A stretch of DNA of 64,000 nucleotides from Nonomuraea gerenzanensis (GCF_020215645.1 NZ_CP084058.1:1860001-1924000), one strand, 5' to 3'; shown: positions 1 to 10,141, counted from the stretch's first letter. Notes: a model not told the origin generated them from the sequence alone. Numbers and translations are program-made.

Positions 1-88
1 GAGAATCCGATCGTCAACTGAAGATCGTGGAGACGCCGGGCGGCCTCCGTCCCGGACGTAATCCCTGCTCGGCATGGGCGAGGCACGT

Positions 89-3000
89 ATGCGGGTAGTG
101 CATGGACTGGTCGCGGCGGCGTTATCTATCACGGCATTGACGGCACCTCAACCGGTGGCCGCACAGGACGAACCGGAGCGGCCCGCAGCCGCTCCACCAG
201 CGCAGGAACGGGTCGCGGTGGCGGCGGCGCGCTCCGCGGGCAAGCCGGTCGAGATCGAGTCGATGCGCAGCGAGACGCGCACGGTCTTCGCCCAGCCCGA
301 CGGCACGTTGTCCATGGAGCTGAACGTCCGGCCCATCAGGGTGCGCAAGGAGGGCCGCTGGGTCCCCGTGGACACCACGCTGCGCGTGCGCCCCGACGGC
401 GCGGTGGAGCCGGTGGCCGCCGCGGTCGGGCTGACGTTCTCCGGCGGCGGTGACGCCTCGCTCGCCCGATTGTCGCGCGGCGGCAAGTCGATGGCGCTGG
501 GCTGGACAGGCACGCTGCCCAAGCCCACGCTGAGCGGCGACACCGCCACCTACGCCGAGGTCATGCCGGGCGTGGACCTCCAGGTCACCGCCGACGTGGA
601 CGGCTTCTCGCACCTGCTGGTGGTCAAGTCACGGGCCGCCGCGGCGGGGCTGACCGAGCTGACCTACCCGCTGTCGGCCGACGGGCTGAAGCTGAAGGCC
701 GACAAGGCGGGCAACCTGGAGGCCACCGACGGGAGCGAGGGCACGCTCTTCATCGCGCCCACTCCGAAGATGTGGGACTCCGAGGGCATCACCAGCCCGA
801 AGGCGCTCAAGGAGGGCCGCTCGCCCGAGGCCCGCGAGGCCACCATGGGCGTGGAGCTGTCGGGCAGGAGCCTGCGGCTCAAGCCCGACAGGAAGATGCT
901 GACGGACGCCGGCACCGAGTTCCCCGTCTACCTGGACCCGTACTTCTCGGCCGCCCGCAACGCCTGGACCGCCGTCTGGAGCAACTGGCCCAACTCCAAC
1001 TACCTCAACTCCAGCGACGTCGCCCGGGTGGGCCACGTCGAGTCGCAGAAGAACCGCTCGTTCTTCCAGATGAACACCGGCTCCACCATCCACGGCAAGC
1101 AGATCATCAAGGCGACGCTGCGCACGTACGAGACGTGGTCGTACTCGTGCAGCGCCCGCAAGGTCGAGGCGTGGGCCACCAACGCCATCAGCACGGCCAC
1201 CACCTGGAACAAGCAGCCCACCTGGGTGACGCTGCTGGACACCAAGAACGTGGCCAAGGGCTGGGGCGCGAGCTGCCTGCCCGGCGGCGTCGAGTTCGAC
1301 GTCACGCCGCAGGTGGTCAACGCCGCAGCGAAGAGCTGGCCGAACGTCACGATCGGCCTGCGGGCCACCAGCGAGACCGACGTCTACGCGTGGAAGAAGT
1401 TCAAGAACAACCCGAGCCTGGTCATCGAGTACAACTCGATCCCGGCCAACCCGGTGGCCGCCGACGTGTGGTCGGACCCGGGCGGCCCGTGCGTCTCCGG
1501 TGACGGGCGCCCGGTCATCAGCACCGTCGCGCCCAAGCTGTGGGCCAAGCTCAAGGACACCGACAACTCGGTCAGGGGCCGCTTCGAGTGGTACAACGCC
1601 GCCGGCGTGAAGACCGGTGAGTACCTCAGCCCGGTCGGCTCCACCGGCACCGCCTTCTCCGCCACCATCCCGCAGACCCTGTACGCCGACGGCGCGCTGA
1701 TCCGCTGGCGGGTGCGGGCCGAGGACGGCAAGGCCACCAGCGCGTGGAGCCCCTGGTGCGAGGCCACCGTGGACGCCACCGCCCCCGGCAGGGAGCCGGC
1801 GGTCTCCTCGCCGCAGTACACCGAGGACTCCTGGAGTGACGGGGTCGGCCTGCCCGGCACGTTCTCCTTCGGCCCGAACGGCGTCGCCGACGTGGCCACC
1901 TACGTCTGGGGCCTGGACAGCACGCCCAGCACGGAGGTCGCCGCGGCGGCCGACGGCACGGCCACGATCGCGCTGACCCCGCGCCACGACGGCCCGAACG
2001 TGCTGGCCGTGCGCAGCAAGGACCGCGCGGGCCAGCTCGGCCCCATCCGCACCTACGTCTTCAACGTCAACGCGGGCACCGGCCCCAGCGGCCACTGGAC
2101 GCTGGACGACGGCCAGGGCGGCACGGCCGCCGACGCCACGGGAGCGCACCCGGCCACGCTCAACGGGGCCACCTGGACCACCGGCAAGACCGGCACCGCG
2201 CTCAAGCTGGCCAACTCCTACGCCCAGACCGCCGCTCCGGTCATCGACACCAGCCGCAACTTCACCGTCACCGCCTGGGCCCGCCTGACCGGCAACGCCG
2301 CCTCCGCCACCGCCGTCACGCAGGAAGGCGGCAGGACGGGCGCGTTCGCCCTGCAGTACGCCAAGGCCAACGACCGCTGGGCGCTGACCATGGCGGGCTC
2401 GGACACCGACACCGCGCCCACCGTGCGCGCCCTGTCGGCCGCCGCGCCGCGCCTGAACGAATGGACCCACCTGACAGGCGTCTACGACTCGGCCGCCCGC
2501 CAGATCTCCCTCTACGTCAACGGCCGGCTGGAGGGCACGGCCGCCGTCACGACACCATGGAACGCCACGGGCCCCCTGACGATCGGCCGAGGGAAGGTCG
2601 CCGGGGCGGCTTCGGACCACTGGTCCGGGGACGTCGACGAGGTGCGCGCCTACGGCCGCGCGATGTTCGCCGACGAGATCGCCGATCTGGTCAACAGCGC
2701 TGCCACGCTGGTGGGCCACTGGAGCCTGGACGAGGAGTCCGGCTCGTCGGCGGCCGACTCCTCGGGCCGGGCGACCGCCGCGACGCTGTCCGGAGCCGCC
2801 TCGTGGACGTCGGGCTGGCTGGACGGGGCGCTCGCGCTCGACGGCGTGAACGGACACGCCCAGGCGAGCGCCCCGGCCGTCAACACCAGGACCGGCTTCA
2901 CCGTCACCGCCTGGACGCAGCTCGACTACCTGCCCACCAAGGACACCTCGGCCGTGGCGCAGCCGGGGAGCCGGGCCGCCGGGTTCCAGCTCGGCTTCGA

Positions 3001-3346
3001 CAAGGAACAGGGCCGGTGGACGCTCGGCATGGCCGCCGCCGACACCGACACCGCCGCACTCGTACGGACCCGCTCCGACGCCATCCCCAACCCCCTGGAA
3101 TGGACCCACATCGCCGGCGTGTACGACCCGCTCGCCGGTCAGCTCCGCATCTATGTCAACGGCCGCCTGTCCACCACCACCGTCACCGATCACCTGAGTA
3201 CGTGGAACGCCACCGGCCCGCTGCAACTGGGCCGGACCAAGGCGGCGGGCGTCTTCACCGGCTACTGGCCGGGGATCGTCGATGACGTCCGCACGTACGA
3301 CGGCGTCCTGAGCGCCGAGCAGATCGCCCAGCTAGCCGCCCAGTAA
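89..3346 (+). CDS. Secreted DNRLRE / LamG-repeat protein
   Basis: A 1085-residue exported protein of unknown exact role, probably wall-associated or extracellular. Residues 1-25 form a signal peptide with a basic start, a hydrophobic core and an Ala-rich cleavage region. Residues about 287-450 resemble the DNRLRE domain (beta-sandwich often found in RHS-linked secreted proteins), including the Trp/Asn-rich start and the 'TTWNKQPTW' type motif. A fibronectin-like linker follows. Two tandem LamG jelly-roll domains occupy about 665-870 and 875-1081, each beginning 'GHW(T/S)LD' and containing 'YVNGRL'. An ATG lies at 74, but the ATG at 89 has GCGAGG 5 nt upstream and starts directly at the signal peptide, so I chose it. 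The RHS gene starts 34 nt downstream on the same strand, so the two are probably co-transcribed. The LamG domains suggest carbohydrate or surface binding (inference). Confidence 0.82.
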   Translation: MRVVHGLVAAALSITALTAPQPVAAQDEPERPAAAPPAQERVAVAAARSAGKPVEIESMRSETRTVFAQPDGTLSMELNVRPIRVRKEGRWVPVDTTLRVRPDGAVEPVAAAVGLTFSGGGDASLARLSRGGKSMALGWTGTLPKPTLSGDTATYAEVMPGVDLQVTADVDGFSHLLVVKSRAAAAGLTELTYPLSADGLKLKADKAGNLEATDGSEGTLFIAPTPKMWDSEGITSPKALKEGRSPEAREATMGVELSGRSLRLKPDRKMLTDAGTEFPVYLDPYFSAARNAWTAVWSNWPNSNYLNSSDVARVGHVESQKNRSFFQMNTGSTIHGKQIIKATLRTYETWSYSCSARKVEAWATNAISTATTWNKQPTWVTLLDTKNVAKGWGASCLPGGVEFDVTPQVVNAAAKSWPNVTIGLRATSETDVYAWKKFKNNPSLVIEYNSIPANPVAADVWSDPGGPCVSGDGRPVISTVAPKLWAKLKDTDNSVRGRFEWYNAAGVKTGEYLSPVGSTGTAFSATIPQTLYADGALIRWRVRAEDGKATSAWSPWCEATVDATAPGREPAVSSPQYTEDSWSDGVGLPGTFSFGPNGVADVATYVWGLDSTPSTEVAAAADGTATIALTPRHDGPNVLAVRSKDRAGQLGPIRTYVFNVNAGTGPSGHWTLDDGQGGTAADATGAHPATLNGATWTTGKTGTALKLANSYAQTAAPVIDTSRNFTVTAWARLTGNAASATAVTQEGGRTGAFALQYAKANDRWALTMAGSDTDTAPTVRALSAAAPRLNEWTHLTGVYDSAARQISLYVNGRLEGTAAVTTPWNATGPLTIGRGKVAGAASDHWSGDVDEVRAYGRAMFADEIADLVNSAATLVGHWSLDEESGSSAADSSGRATAATLSGAASWTSGWLDGALALDGVNGHAQASAPAVNTRTGFTVTAWTQLDYLPTKDTSAVAQPGSRAAGFQLGFDKEQGRWTLGMAAADTDTAALVRTRSDAIPNPLEWTHIAGVYDPLAGQLRIYVNGRLSTTTVTDHLSTWNATGPLQLGRTKAAGVFTGYWPGIVDDVRTYDGVLSAEQIAQLAAQ

Positions 3347-3380
3347 GTCCCGTTTCCGCACCCCTCACTGGGAGAGGTAC

Positions 3381-6300
3381 ATGGACCCGCAGGATGAGTT
3401 AGACCTGCCCGAATCCCGCTGGAATCGTTTTCCGGAAACCGACGAACCCCACCTTCCCGACACGTCCTGGAACAACTACCGGGACGAGGCCAAGCCCGTG
3501 TCCCCCTGGCCGCGCAGGCTCGCGGCCAGCCTCGCGATCGCCGTCACCGTCCCCATGGTCTACGCGCTGCCCGCGCAGGCCGAGCCCAGGTCGGCCCCGT
3601 CCGTGCAGAAGGAGGAGCCGGTCACGGGCACCAGCGTGCCGGTGCAGCCGCCGCTGGCCGACCCCGTACAGAAACAGGCGTGGAAGGCGCCACCGGGCAT
3701 CACCTGGCCCAAGCCGCAGAAGGCGGAGCTGAGCAAGAGCGCCAAGTCGGTGGCGGGGTTCCCCGTGCAGGTGGCCGCAGAGAAGGGCGCGGACCTGAGC
3801 GCCGACCCGGTGAGCGTGGAGCTGCTCGACACCGACCGGCTCGGCCTGGCGATGCGGGTGTCGCCAGGGCAGGGTGTCGTGGCGGCCAGGGCCGCGAACA
3901 GGAAGACGCCCCTCAAGATCGACTACTCCGGCTTCCGTTACGCCTACGGCGGCGACTACGGCGCCCGCCTCGGCATGGTCAAGCTGCAGGAGTGCGCGCT
4001 CAAGTCGGCCACCGCGACCGCGAGCTGCCCGCAGCCGGAGCCCGTGAAGAGCACCAACGACCCCAAGACGGGCACGCTGAGCGCCGAGGTCGAGTCCGGC
4101 GCGGTGTACGCGCTGGCCGCAGCCCCGTCCGGCCAGTCCGGCGACCACTCCGCGACCTCGCTGTCGCCCTCGGCGGACTGGAGCGTCGGCACCCAGTCCG
4201 GCGACTTCTCCTGGAGCTACGACCTGCGCATGCCGCCGGCGCTGGGCGGCGACGAACCCGAGCTGTCGCTGGCCTACTCCGCGCAGAGCGTGGACGGCCG
4301 CACCGCCTCCACCAACAACCAGGCGTCCTGGGCCGGTGAGGGCTTCGAGTTCAGCCCCGGCGGCTTCATCGAGCGCCGCTACAAGTCCTGCATGATCGAC
4401 GGCAAGAAGACCGGCGACCTGTGCTGGGACCAGGAGAACGCCGTCGTGTCGCTGGGCGGCACGTCCGTCGAGCTGATCAAGGACGCCACGACCAAGCAGT
4501 GGCGGCCCAAGCGCGACGACGGCACCCGCGTCGAGGTCCTGACGGGCGCGACCAACGGGGACAACAACGGCGAGTACTGGCGGGTCACCACGCCCGACGG
4601 CACCCAGTACACCTTCGGCCTGAACCGCCTGCCCGGCTGGGCGACCGGCAAGGCCGAGACCAAGTCGGTCCAGACGGTGCCGGTGTTCGGCAACAACAGC
4701 GGCGAGCCCTGCTACAACAGCACCCCGGCCAACGCCTGGTGCCAGCAGGCCTACCGGTGGAACCTCGACTACGTGGTGGACACCCACGGCAACGCCACCA
4801 CGTACTGGTACACCCAGGAGAAGAACTACTACGGCCGTAACGGCAAGCCCGAGCTGGGCACCGTCTACGACCGCGGCGCGTACCTGACCAGGATCGACTA
4901 CGGCTACCTCAAGGGCGAGCTGTTCACCAAGGTGCCGGCGACCCGCGTGCTGTTCGAGGTGGCCGAGCGCTGCCTGCCCAGCGGCACCATCACCTGCGCC
5001 CCCGCCGAGCTGAAGAAGGAGACCGCCAGCCACTGGCCGGACGTCCCGTTCGACCAGATCTGCGACTCCGGGGTGAAGTGCGTCGACCGCACGACCCCGA
5101 CGTTCTTCAGCCGCAAGCGGCTGACCAAGGTCACCACCCAGGTGCTCAACGCGTCGGGCCAGTACTACCCGGTGGACTCCTGGACGCTGAAGCACCAGTT
5201 CCCCGCCTCGGGCGACGGCCTCAGCCCCGCGCTGTGGCTGGCCTCCATCCAGCAGACCGGGCACGTGGGCGGCACGCTGTCGCTCCCGCCGATCACCTTC
5301 ATCGGGGTCCAGCTGCCCAACAGGGTGGACACCACCGAGGGCCGGGCGCCCCTGGTCAAGTGGCGCGTCCAGGCCATCAACAACGAGTCGGGCGGTGAGC
5401 TGCGGATCAACTACGCGCCCGCCGAGTGTCAGCCCGGTGCGCTGCCGGCCGCCGACAAGAACACCAAGCGGTGCTTCCCGCAGCGCTGGGCGCCGCCGAA
5501 CGAGGGCGAGGTCACCGACTGGTTCCACAAGTACGTGGTCGCGCAGACCGTCGAGGTGGACCGGGTCGCGGGCTCGCCGAGCGTCGTCACCAGCTACGAG
5601 TACCTGGACGGCGCCGCCTGGCGCTACGCCGACAACATCCTGGTCAAGCCCGAGCACCGCACGTGGTCGGACTTCCGCGGGTTCGGCCGGGTCAAGGTGC
5701 GCGAGGGCGACGGGCAGGACACCAAGCGCACGCTCACCGAGTTCCGCTACTTCCGCGGCATGCACGGCGACAAGCAGGCCGACGGCTCCAAGCGCAGCGT
5801 CCAGGTGGAGGACACCGAGGGCGTCAAGCTGGACGACCTCGACCAGTACGCCGGGCTGGAGCGGGAGGAGGTGCTCTACGACGGTGACGGCGGCGCGATC
5901 GAGACGGCCACGGTCGAGGAGCCGTGGTCGGCCAAGACGGCCGAGTCCACGCAGGGCGGCGTGACCAAGACCGCCTACGTCGTGCAGCCCAAGGCCATGG
6001 TCACCCGGACCGCGATGCCCGGGGACACGTGGCGGCGTACGGGCGAGGAGCGCGCGTACGACACCAAGGGCGTGCTGCTCCAGGTGGATGAGAAGGGCGA
6101 CCTGGCCAGCGCGGACGACGACGCGTGCACCCGCTACAGCTACGCCCGCAACGACACCTCCTGGATGATCGAGTACCCCAGCAGGGTCCAGAAGGTCGCC
6201 GCCGGCTGCGGCACCGGGGTCTCCACGCTGGCCGCCGGTGAGGTGCTGTCCGACGAGAAGATCCACTACGACGGCCAGGCGAACGGCCAGGCCCCGACCA

Positions 6301-9300
6301 AGGGCGACGTGACCGCGGTGCAGGAGCTCGTCTCGGCCGAGGGCCAGACGATCACCGGCAGCAGCCACACCTACGACGTCTACGGCCGGGAGACCAGCGA
6401 GACCGACCCGGTCGGCACCAAGTCCGTCACCGCCTACAGCCCGGCAACGGGCGGCCCGGTGCGCGAGACCATCGAGACGAACCAGCTCGGGCACGTCGAG
6501 CGCACGCAGGTCGAGCCGGCCTGGGGCGAGCCCGTCTCCGAGGTGGACGCCAACAACCGCCGCGTCGACATGGAGTACGACGCGCTCGGCCGCCTGACCA
6601 AGGTCTGGCAGGCCGACCGCAGCAAGGCCGCGGGGCAGTCGCCCAGCACCGAATACAGCTACACGGTGCGCAACGACGGCCCGAGCATCGTCACCACCAA
6701 GACGCTGCGCGCGGACGGCGGCTACACCGTCAGCCACGAGCTGTACGACGGCCTGATGCGCGAGCGCCAGACCCAGGAGCCCGCGCCCACCGACGACCAG
6801 ACGTCGGACCCGGCGCTGCGTGACGGGCGCACGATAACCGACAAGTTCTACAACTCGCAGGGCGAGGAGTACAAGACCAACACCGGCTACTTCGCCACCG
6901 GCACCCCCTCCACCGAGCTGCTGGCGGTGTCCGACACCGCGGTGCCCAACCAGGTCGTGTCGCTGTTCGACGGCACGGGCGAGGTCAACGCCGAGGTGCT
7001 CAAGGTGAAGGGCGCGGAGAAGTACCGCGTGACCGCCAAGGAGGAGGGTGACCGGCTGCACGTCACCCCGCCACCGGGCGGCACGGCGACGACCCGGATC
7101 GGTGACGCCGAGGACCGGCTGATCGAGCTGCGCCAGTACAAGGGCGCGACCCCGACGGGCGAGTACGAGTCCACCAAGTACACCTACGACCAGGCCGGCC
7201 GTCTGGCCTCGGTGACCGACCCGGCGGGCAACGTCTGGCGGCACTTCTACGACCTGCGCGGTCGCGAGATCAGGACGGAGGACCCCGACAAGGGCGTCAC
7301 GACCACCACCTACAACGACGCCGACGAGGTCGTCACCACGACCGACTCGCGGGGCAAGACCCTCTGGTACGGCTACGACGACCTGGGCCGCAAGACCCAG
7401 CTGCGCGAGGGCTCGGCGAGTGGCACGCTGCTGGCCGAGTGGAAGTACGACGCGCTGGCCAAGGGCGAGCTGCACGCCAGCATCCGTTACGTGGGCGGGC
7501 AGGCGTACACGGCCGAGATCAACGCCATCGACGCCGACTACCGCACCCTGCGCCAGACCATCACCATCCCGCAGCGGGAGGGCAAGCTGGCAGGCTCCTA
7601 CCAGCTCAACACCCGCTACACGCTCGACGACCAGGTCCAGTCGATCAGCTTCCCGGCGGGCGGCGGATTGGCGGAGGAGTCGGTCGTCTACAGCTACGAC
7701 GGGCTCAGCCAGCCGACCAAGGTCACCGGCCTGTCGGCGTACGTCAGCGCCACCCGCTACTCCAAGATGGGCGAGACGCTGCAGCACGAGCTGGGCGAGG
7801 GCACCAAGAAGACCTGGCTCACCTACACCCACGACGAGGGCACCCGCAGGCTGACCGGCATGCGGCTGGACCGGTCGGGTGCCGCGGCCAGCGACCTGGA
7901 CCTGCACTACAGCTACGACACGGCGGGCAACATCACCAAGATCGCCGATGCCGTCAACCAGGACACGCAGTGCTTCAAGTACGACCATCTGCGCCGGCTG
8001 ACCTCGGCGTGGACGGCCACCGACGGCTGCGCCAGTGGCAACCCCACCGCCGCGACCATCGGCGGCGTGGCCCCGTACGCGTTCAGCTACGCCTACGACG
8101 CCACCGGCAACCGCACCAAGGAGACCAAGCACGGCTGGGGCGGCCTGGCCGACAGCGAGCGCACGTTCAGCTACCCGGCGGCGGGCGGCAAGCAGCCGCA
8201 CGCGCTGAAGAGCGTGGGTGCCGACCTGTTCGAGTACGACGCGGCGGGCAACACCACCCGGCGCAAGGTCGGCACCTCCGACCAGAGCCTGGTGTGGGAC
8301 GCGGAAGGCAACCTGGAGTCGGTGACCGAGGCCGGCAAGACGACCTCGTTCGTCTACGACGCCGACGGTGACCGCCTGCTCCGCAAGACCGCCACGGACG
8401 CCACCCTCTACATCGACGACATGGAGCTGCGCCTCGACTACGCCAAGGACGTCGTCGAGCAGACCCGGTACTACACCATCGGCGGCGAGGCCATCGCGGT
8501 GCGCATGCCGGACAACCAGGTCTACTTCATGGCCAACGACCACCAGGGCACCGCGCAGGCCATGGTGAACGCCGGCACCGGGGACATCGCCGTCCGCAGG
8601 CAGACCCCGTTCGGCGAGGATCGCGGGACGGCGCCACCGTGGTGGCCGGGACAGCGCGGGTTCGTCGGCGGCACCAAGGACGCGACCACCGGCCTCGTCC
8701 ACCTCGGCGCCCGCGAGTACGACCCGAAGAACGGCCGCTTCCTCTCGGTGGACCCGATCATCGACGAGAGCGACCCGCAGCAGCTCAACGCCTACGCCTA
8801 CGCCAACAACAGCCCGATCACGATGACCGACCCCGACGGCCAGTGGGTGTGGTTCGCAGTGGCCATCGGCGTCAGGATCGCGGCGCGGATCGCGGCCAGG
8901 CGGGCGGCGCAGGCCGCTGCCAGGCGGGCGGCGCTCGCCGCGGCCAGGAGAAGGGCCGCCGAGGCGGCCAGGAAGCGTGCCCTTGAGGCGGCCAGGAAGC
9001 GGGCCGCGGAGGCGGCCAGGAGAAGGGCCGCGGAGGCGGCCAGGAAGAGAGCGGCGGAAGCAGCGAGGAAGAGAGCCGCGGAGGCGGCCAGGAAGCGGGC
9101 CGCGATGCAGGCCAGGAAGAAGGCGGCACTGGCCAGGCAGCGGGCGGCAGCCGCGGCTGCCAGGCGCAGGGCGGCGGCGGCACAGCGCAGGGCCGCGGCG
9201 GCCAGGCGCCGGGCCGAGGCCGCGCGCAGGGCCGTGACCAGGCGTGCGAGCAGGCCCAAGACCACGGTCAGGCATCGGCCGGCCGTCCGTCCGAGCAGCC

Positions 9301-9608
9301 GCAGGGCGACCCAGCGGCAGGCTCCGCCCAAGGCGCAGCGGACGTCACCGAACACCACGCAGTCGCAGTCGCGCGGACTGACCGAGGCACAGAGGCGCTC
9401 GATCGACGAGCAGCTCGGCAGGGTGCAGCCGACCGGGGCCCACACGAGAAGCAGCAGGACCCAGACGGAAGGCATCGCTGACCAGGGCACCGGCTGGGGC
9501 CCGGCGTCCAAGCCGTGGACGTCGGACTACCCGGCCTCGGGGTCGAAGGGTAAGACGATCATCTGGCGCATCTGGCAGCTCTTCAGGCCGATCGACAAGG
9601 CGACCTGA
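3381..9608 (+). CDS. Giant RHS-repeat protein with Ala/Arg/Lys C-terminal tail
   Basis: A 2075-residue RHS/YD-repeat protein, the actinobacterial type of polymorphic toxin or surface shell. The cytoplasmic N-terminus (1-43) contains two related 'LPxxxWN' stretches. A single hydrophobic segment (about 44-66) should act as an uncleaved or long signal. An SpvB-like region follows (about 255-340). YD repeats ('YDxxGR', 'YDAxGN') run from about residue 1000 to 1700. The RHS core hallmark 'YDPKNGRFLSVDP' starts at about residue 1780, followed by 'NAYAYANNSPI' and 'DPDG'. Instead of a recognisable toxin domain, residues about 1827-1965 are an Ala/Arg/Lys repeat of the form EAARKRAA, followed by about 110 polar residues. 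The ATG has GGGAGAGG upstream. No immunity-like gene follows on the same strand; the next gene is convergent. Family assignment is secure; toxic activity is not shown. Confidence 0.9.
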   Translation: MDPQDELDLPESRWNRFPETDEPHLPDTSWNNYRDEAKPVSPWPRRLAASLAIAVTVPMVYALPAQAEPRSAPSVQKEEPVTGTSVPVQPPLADPVQKQAWKAPPGITWPKPQKAELSKSAKSVAGFPVQVAAEKGADLSADPVSVELLDTDRLGLAMRVSPGQGVVAARAANRKTPLKIDYSGFRYAYGGDYGARLGMVKLQECALKSATATASCPQPEPVKSTNDPKTGTLSAEVESGAVYALAAAPSGQSGDHSATSLSPSADWSVGTQSGDFSWSYDLRMPPALGGDEPELSLAYSAQSVDGRTASTNNQASWAGEGFEFSPGGFIERRYKSCMIDGKKTGDLCWDQENAVVSLGGTSVELIKDATTKQWRPKRDDGTRVEVLTGATNGDNNGEYWRVTTPDGTQYTFGLNRLPGWATGKAETKSVQTVPVFGNNSGEPCYNSTPANAWCQQAYRWNLDYVVDTHGNATTYWYTQEKNYYGRNGKPELGTVYDRGAYLTRIDYGYLKGELFTKVPATRVLFEVAERCLPSGTITCAPAELKKETASHWPDVPFDQICDSGVKCVDRTTPTFFSRKRLTKVTTQVLNASGQYYPVDSWTLKHQFPASGDGLSPALWLASIQQTGHVGGTLSLPPITFIGVQLPNRVDTTEGRAPLVKWRVQAINNESGGELRINYAPAECQPGALPAADKNTKRCFPQRWAPPNEGEVTDWFHKYVVAQTVEVDRVAGSPSVVTSYEYLDGAAWRYADNILVKPEHRTWSDFRGFGRVKVREGDGQDTKRTLTEFRYFRGMHGDKQADGSKRSVQVEDTEGVKLDDLDQYAGLEREEVLYDGDGGAIETATVEEPWSAKTAESTQGGVTKTAYVVQPKAMVTRTAMPGDTWRRTGEERAYDTKGVLLQVDEKGDLASADDDACTRYSYARNDTSWMIEYPSRVQKVAAGCGTGVSTLAAGEVLSDEKIHYDGQANGQAPTKGDVTAVQELVSAEGQTITGSSHTYDVYGRETSETDPVGTKSVTAYSPATGGPVRETIETNQLGHVERTQVEPAWGEPVSEVDANNRRVDMEYDALGRLTKVWQADRSKAAGQSPSTEYSYTVRNDGPSIVTTKTLRADGGYTVSHELYDGLMRERQTQEPAPTDDQTSDPALRDGRTITDKFYNSQGEEYKTNTGYFATGTPSTELLAVSDTAVPNQVVSLFDGTGEVNAEVLKVKGAEKYRVTAKEEGDRLHVTPPPGGTATTRIGDAEDRLIELRQYKGATPTGEYESTKYTYDQAGRLASVTDPAGNVWRHFYDLRGREIRTEDPDKGVTTTTYNDADEVVTTTDSRGKTLWYGYDDLGRKTQLREGSASGTLLAEWKYDALAKGELHASIRYVGGQAYTAEINAIDADYRTLRQTITIPQREGKLAGSYQLNTRYTLDDQVQSISFPAGGGLAEESVVYSYDGLSQPTKVTGLSAYVSATRYSKMGETLQHELGEGTKKTWLTYTHDEGTRRLTGMRLDRSGAAASDLDLHYSYDTAGNITKIADAVNQDTQCFKYDHLRRLTSAWTATDGCASGNPTAATIGGVAPYAFSYAYDATGNRTKETKHGWGGLADSERTFSYPAAGGKQPHALKSVGADLFEYDAAGNTTRRKVGTSDQSLVWDAEGNLESVTEAGKTTSFVYDADGDRLLRKTATDATLYIDDMELRLDYAKDVVEQTRYYTIGGEAIAVRMPDNQVYFMANDHQGTAQAMVNAGTGDIAVRRQTPFGEDRGTAPPWWPGQRGFVGGTKDATTGLVHLGAREYDPKNGRFLSVDPIIDESDPQQLNAYAYANNSPITMTDPDGQWVWFAVAIGVRIAARIAARRAAQAAARRAALAAARRRAAEAARKRALEAARKRAAEAARRRAAEAARKRAAEAARKRAAEAARKRAAMQARKKAALARQRAAAAAARRRAAAAQRRAAAARRRAEAARRAVTRRASRPKTTVRHRPAVRPSSRRATQRQAPPKAQRTSPNTTQSQSRGLTEAQRRSIDEQLGRVQPTGAHTRSSRTQTEGIADQGTGWGPASKPWTSDYPASGSKGKTIIWRIWQLFRPIDKAT
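8857..9270 (+). repeat. Repeat stretch coding for the Ala/Arg/Lys tail of the RHS protein
   Basis: The DNA encodes repeated octads of the type EAARKRAA, most regularly between about 8950 and 9110, with 24-bp units built on GAGGCGGCCAGGAAGCGGGC. Repeat edges become degenerate towards 9270. The stretch is strongly basic and helix-forming, and such repeats are prone to copy-number change by slippage. Confidence 0.8.
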
Positions 9609-9618
9609 CCCGTTTGAT

Positions 9619-9652
9619 CTCCGGTGGCCGGTCCGACGACCGGCCGCCGGAG
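9619..9652. terminator. Bidirectional hairpin between RHS and CAP genes
   Basis: A 15-bp stem (9619-9633 with 9638-9652, one G-T pair) with a 4-nt loop CGAC sits between two convergent stop codons. There is no U-run, which is usual for high-GC actinobacterial terminators. Confidence 0.7.
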
Positions 9653-9658
9653 CCCTTC

Positions 9659-10141
9659 TCACGCGCGGGGCACGTTCTCCTGGAACGTGCCCTCGACGTT
9701 GCCCGGGGGCTCGAAGACGAAGACGATGTACGTCTCGTGCTGCGACGGGCCCTGGCCGGCCACGCGGGCGGCGCCCATCGCCTTACTGGCCTTCCAGATG
9801 AGCTGGCTGAAGCCGCAGGGGCGCGGGTCGTCGTGGTCGTAGGCCGCGGACTGGGCGTACCAGGAGGCGACGGCCTCGGCGGCCTGGCTCATGTCGTCGC
9901 CCTCGCTGCGGTAGGCGATCTCGCCGGTGCCCGCTCGCACCGCGCCTGACCCCGTCCGGCTGGAGAGCTCCGCCGCCCTGGTCTTCGCGTACTCGACCAG
10001 CAGGGGGTCCATGGCGAGGGGCGGGACGCCGTGGCGGTCGCGGCGGGCGTTCGCCTCGCGCAGCGCCTCCAGGAGGAAGGCGGCGTTGGTGGCGTCGGGG
10101 AGCGCGGGTCGGGTGCCTGCCATGCCTGTCGGACCTGTCAT
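9659..10141 (-). CDS. CAP-superfamily (SCP/PR-1-like) protein
   Basis: A 160-residue CAP-fold protein. The pattern 'ANARRDRHGVPPL', 'YAKTRAAEL', 'GENIA'-equivalent 'GTGEIAYRS', 'WYAQSAAYDHDDP', 'GFSQLIWKASKAMG' and 'YIVFVFEPPGN' follows the GAPR-1-like CAP arrangement. The family is usually secreted, but no signal peptide is visible here, so it may be cytoplasmic or exported by another route. I chose the ATG at 10141 because GAGGTG lies 6 nt upstream; a GTG at 10162 is possible. The gene is convergent with the RHS gene and separated from it by a strong hairpin. Its biochemical role is unknown. Confidence 0.72.
   Translation of the reverse strand: MTGPTGMAGTRPALPDATNAAFLLEALREANARRDRHGVPPLAMDPLLVEYAKTRAAELSSRTGSGAVRAGTGEIAYRSEGDDMSQAAEAVASWYAQSAAYDHDDPRPCGFSQLIWKASKAMGAARVAGQGPSQHETYIVFVFEPPGNVEGTFQENVPRA

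Noticed and set aside
629..9275. Very long minus-strand open frames (865 and 1958 codons) under the LamG and RHS genes
   Set aside because: They are antisense to strongly supported domain-containing genes, have no recognisable domains and show the Arg/Gly/Val/Ala-rich composition of GC-rich shadow frames.
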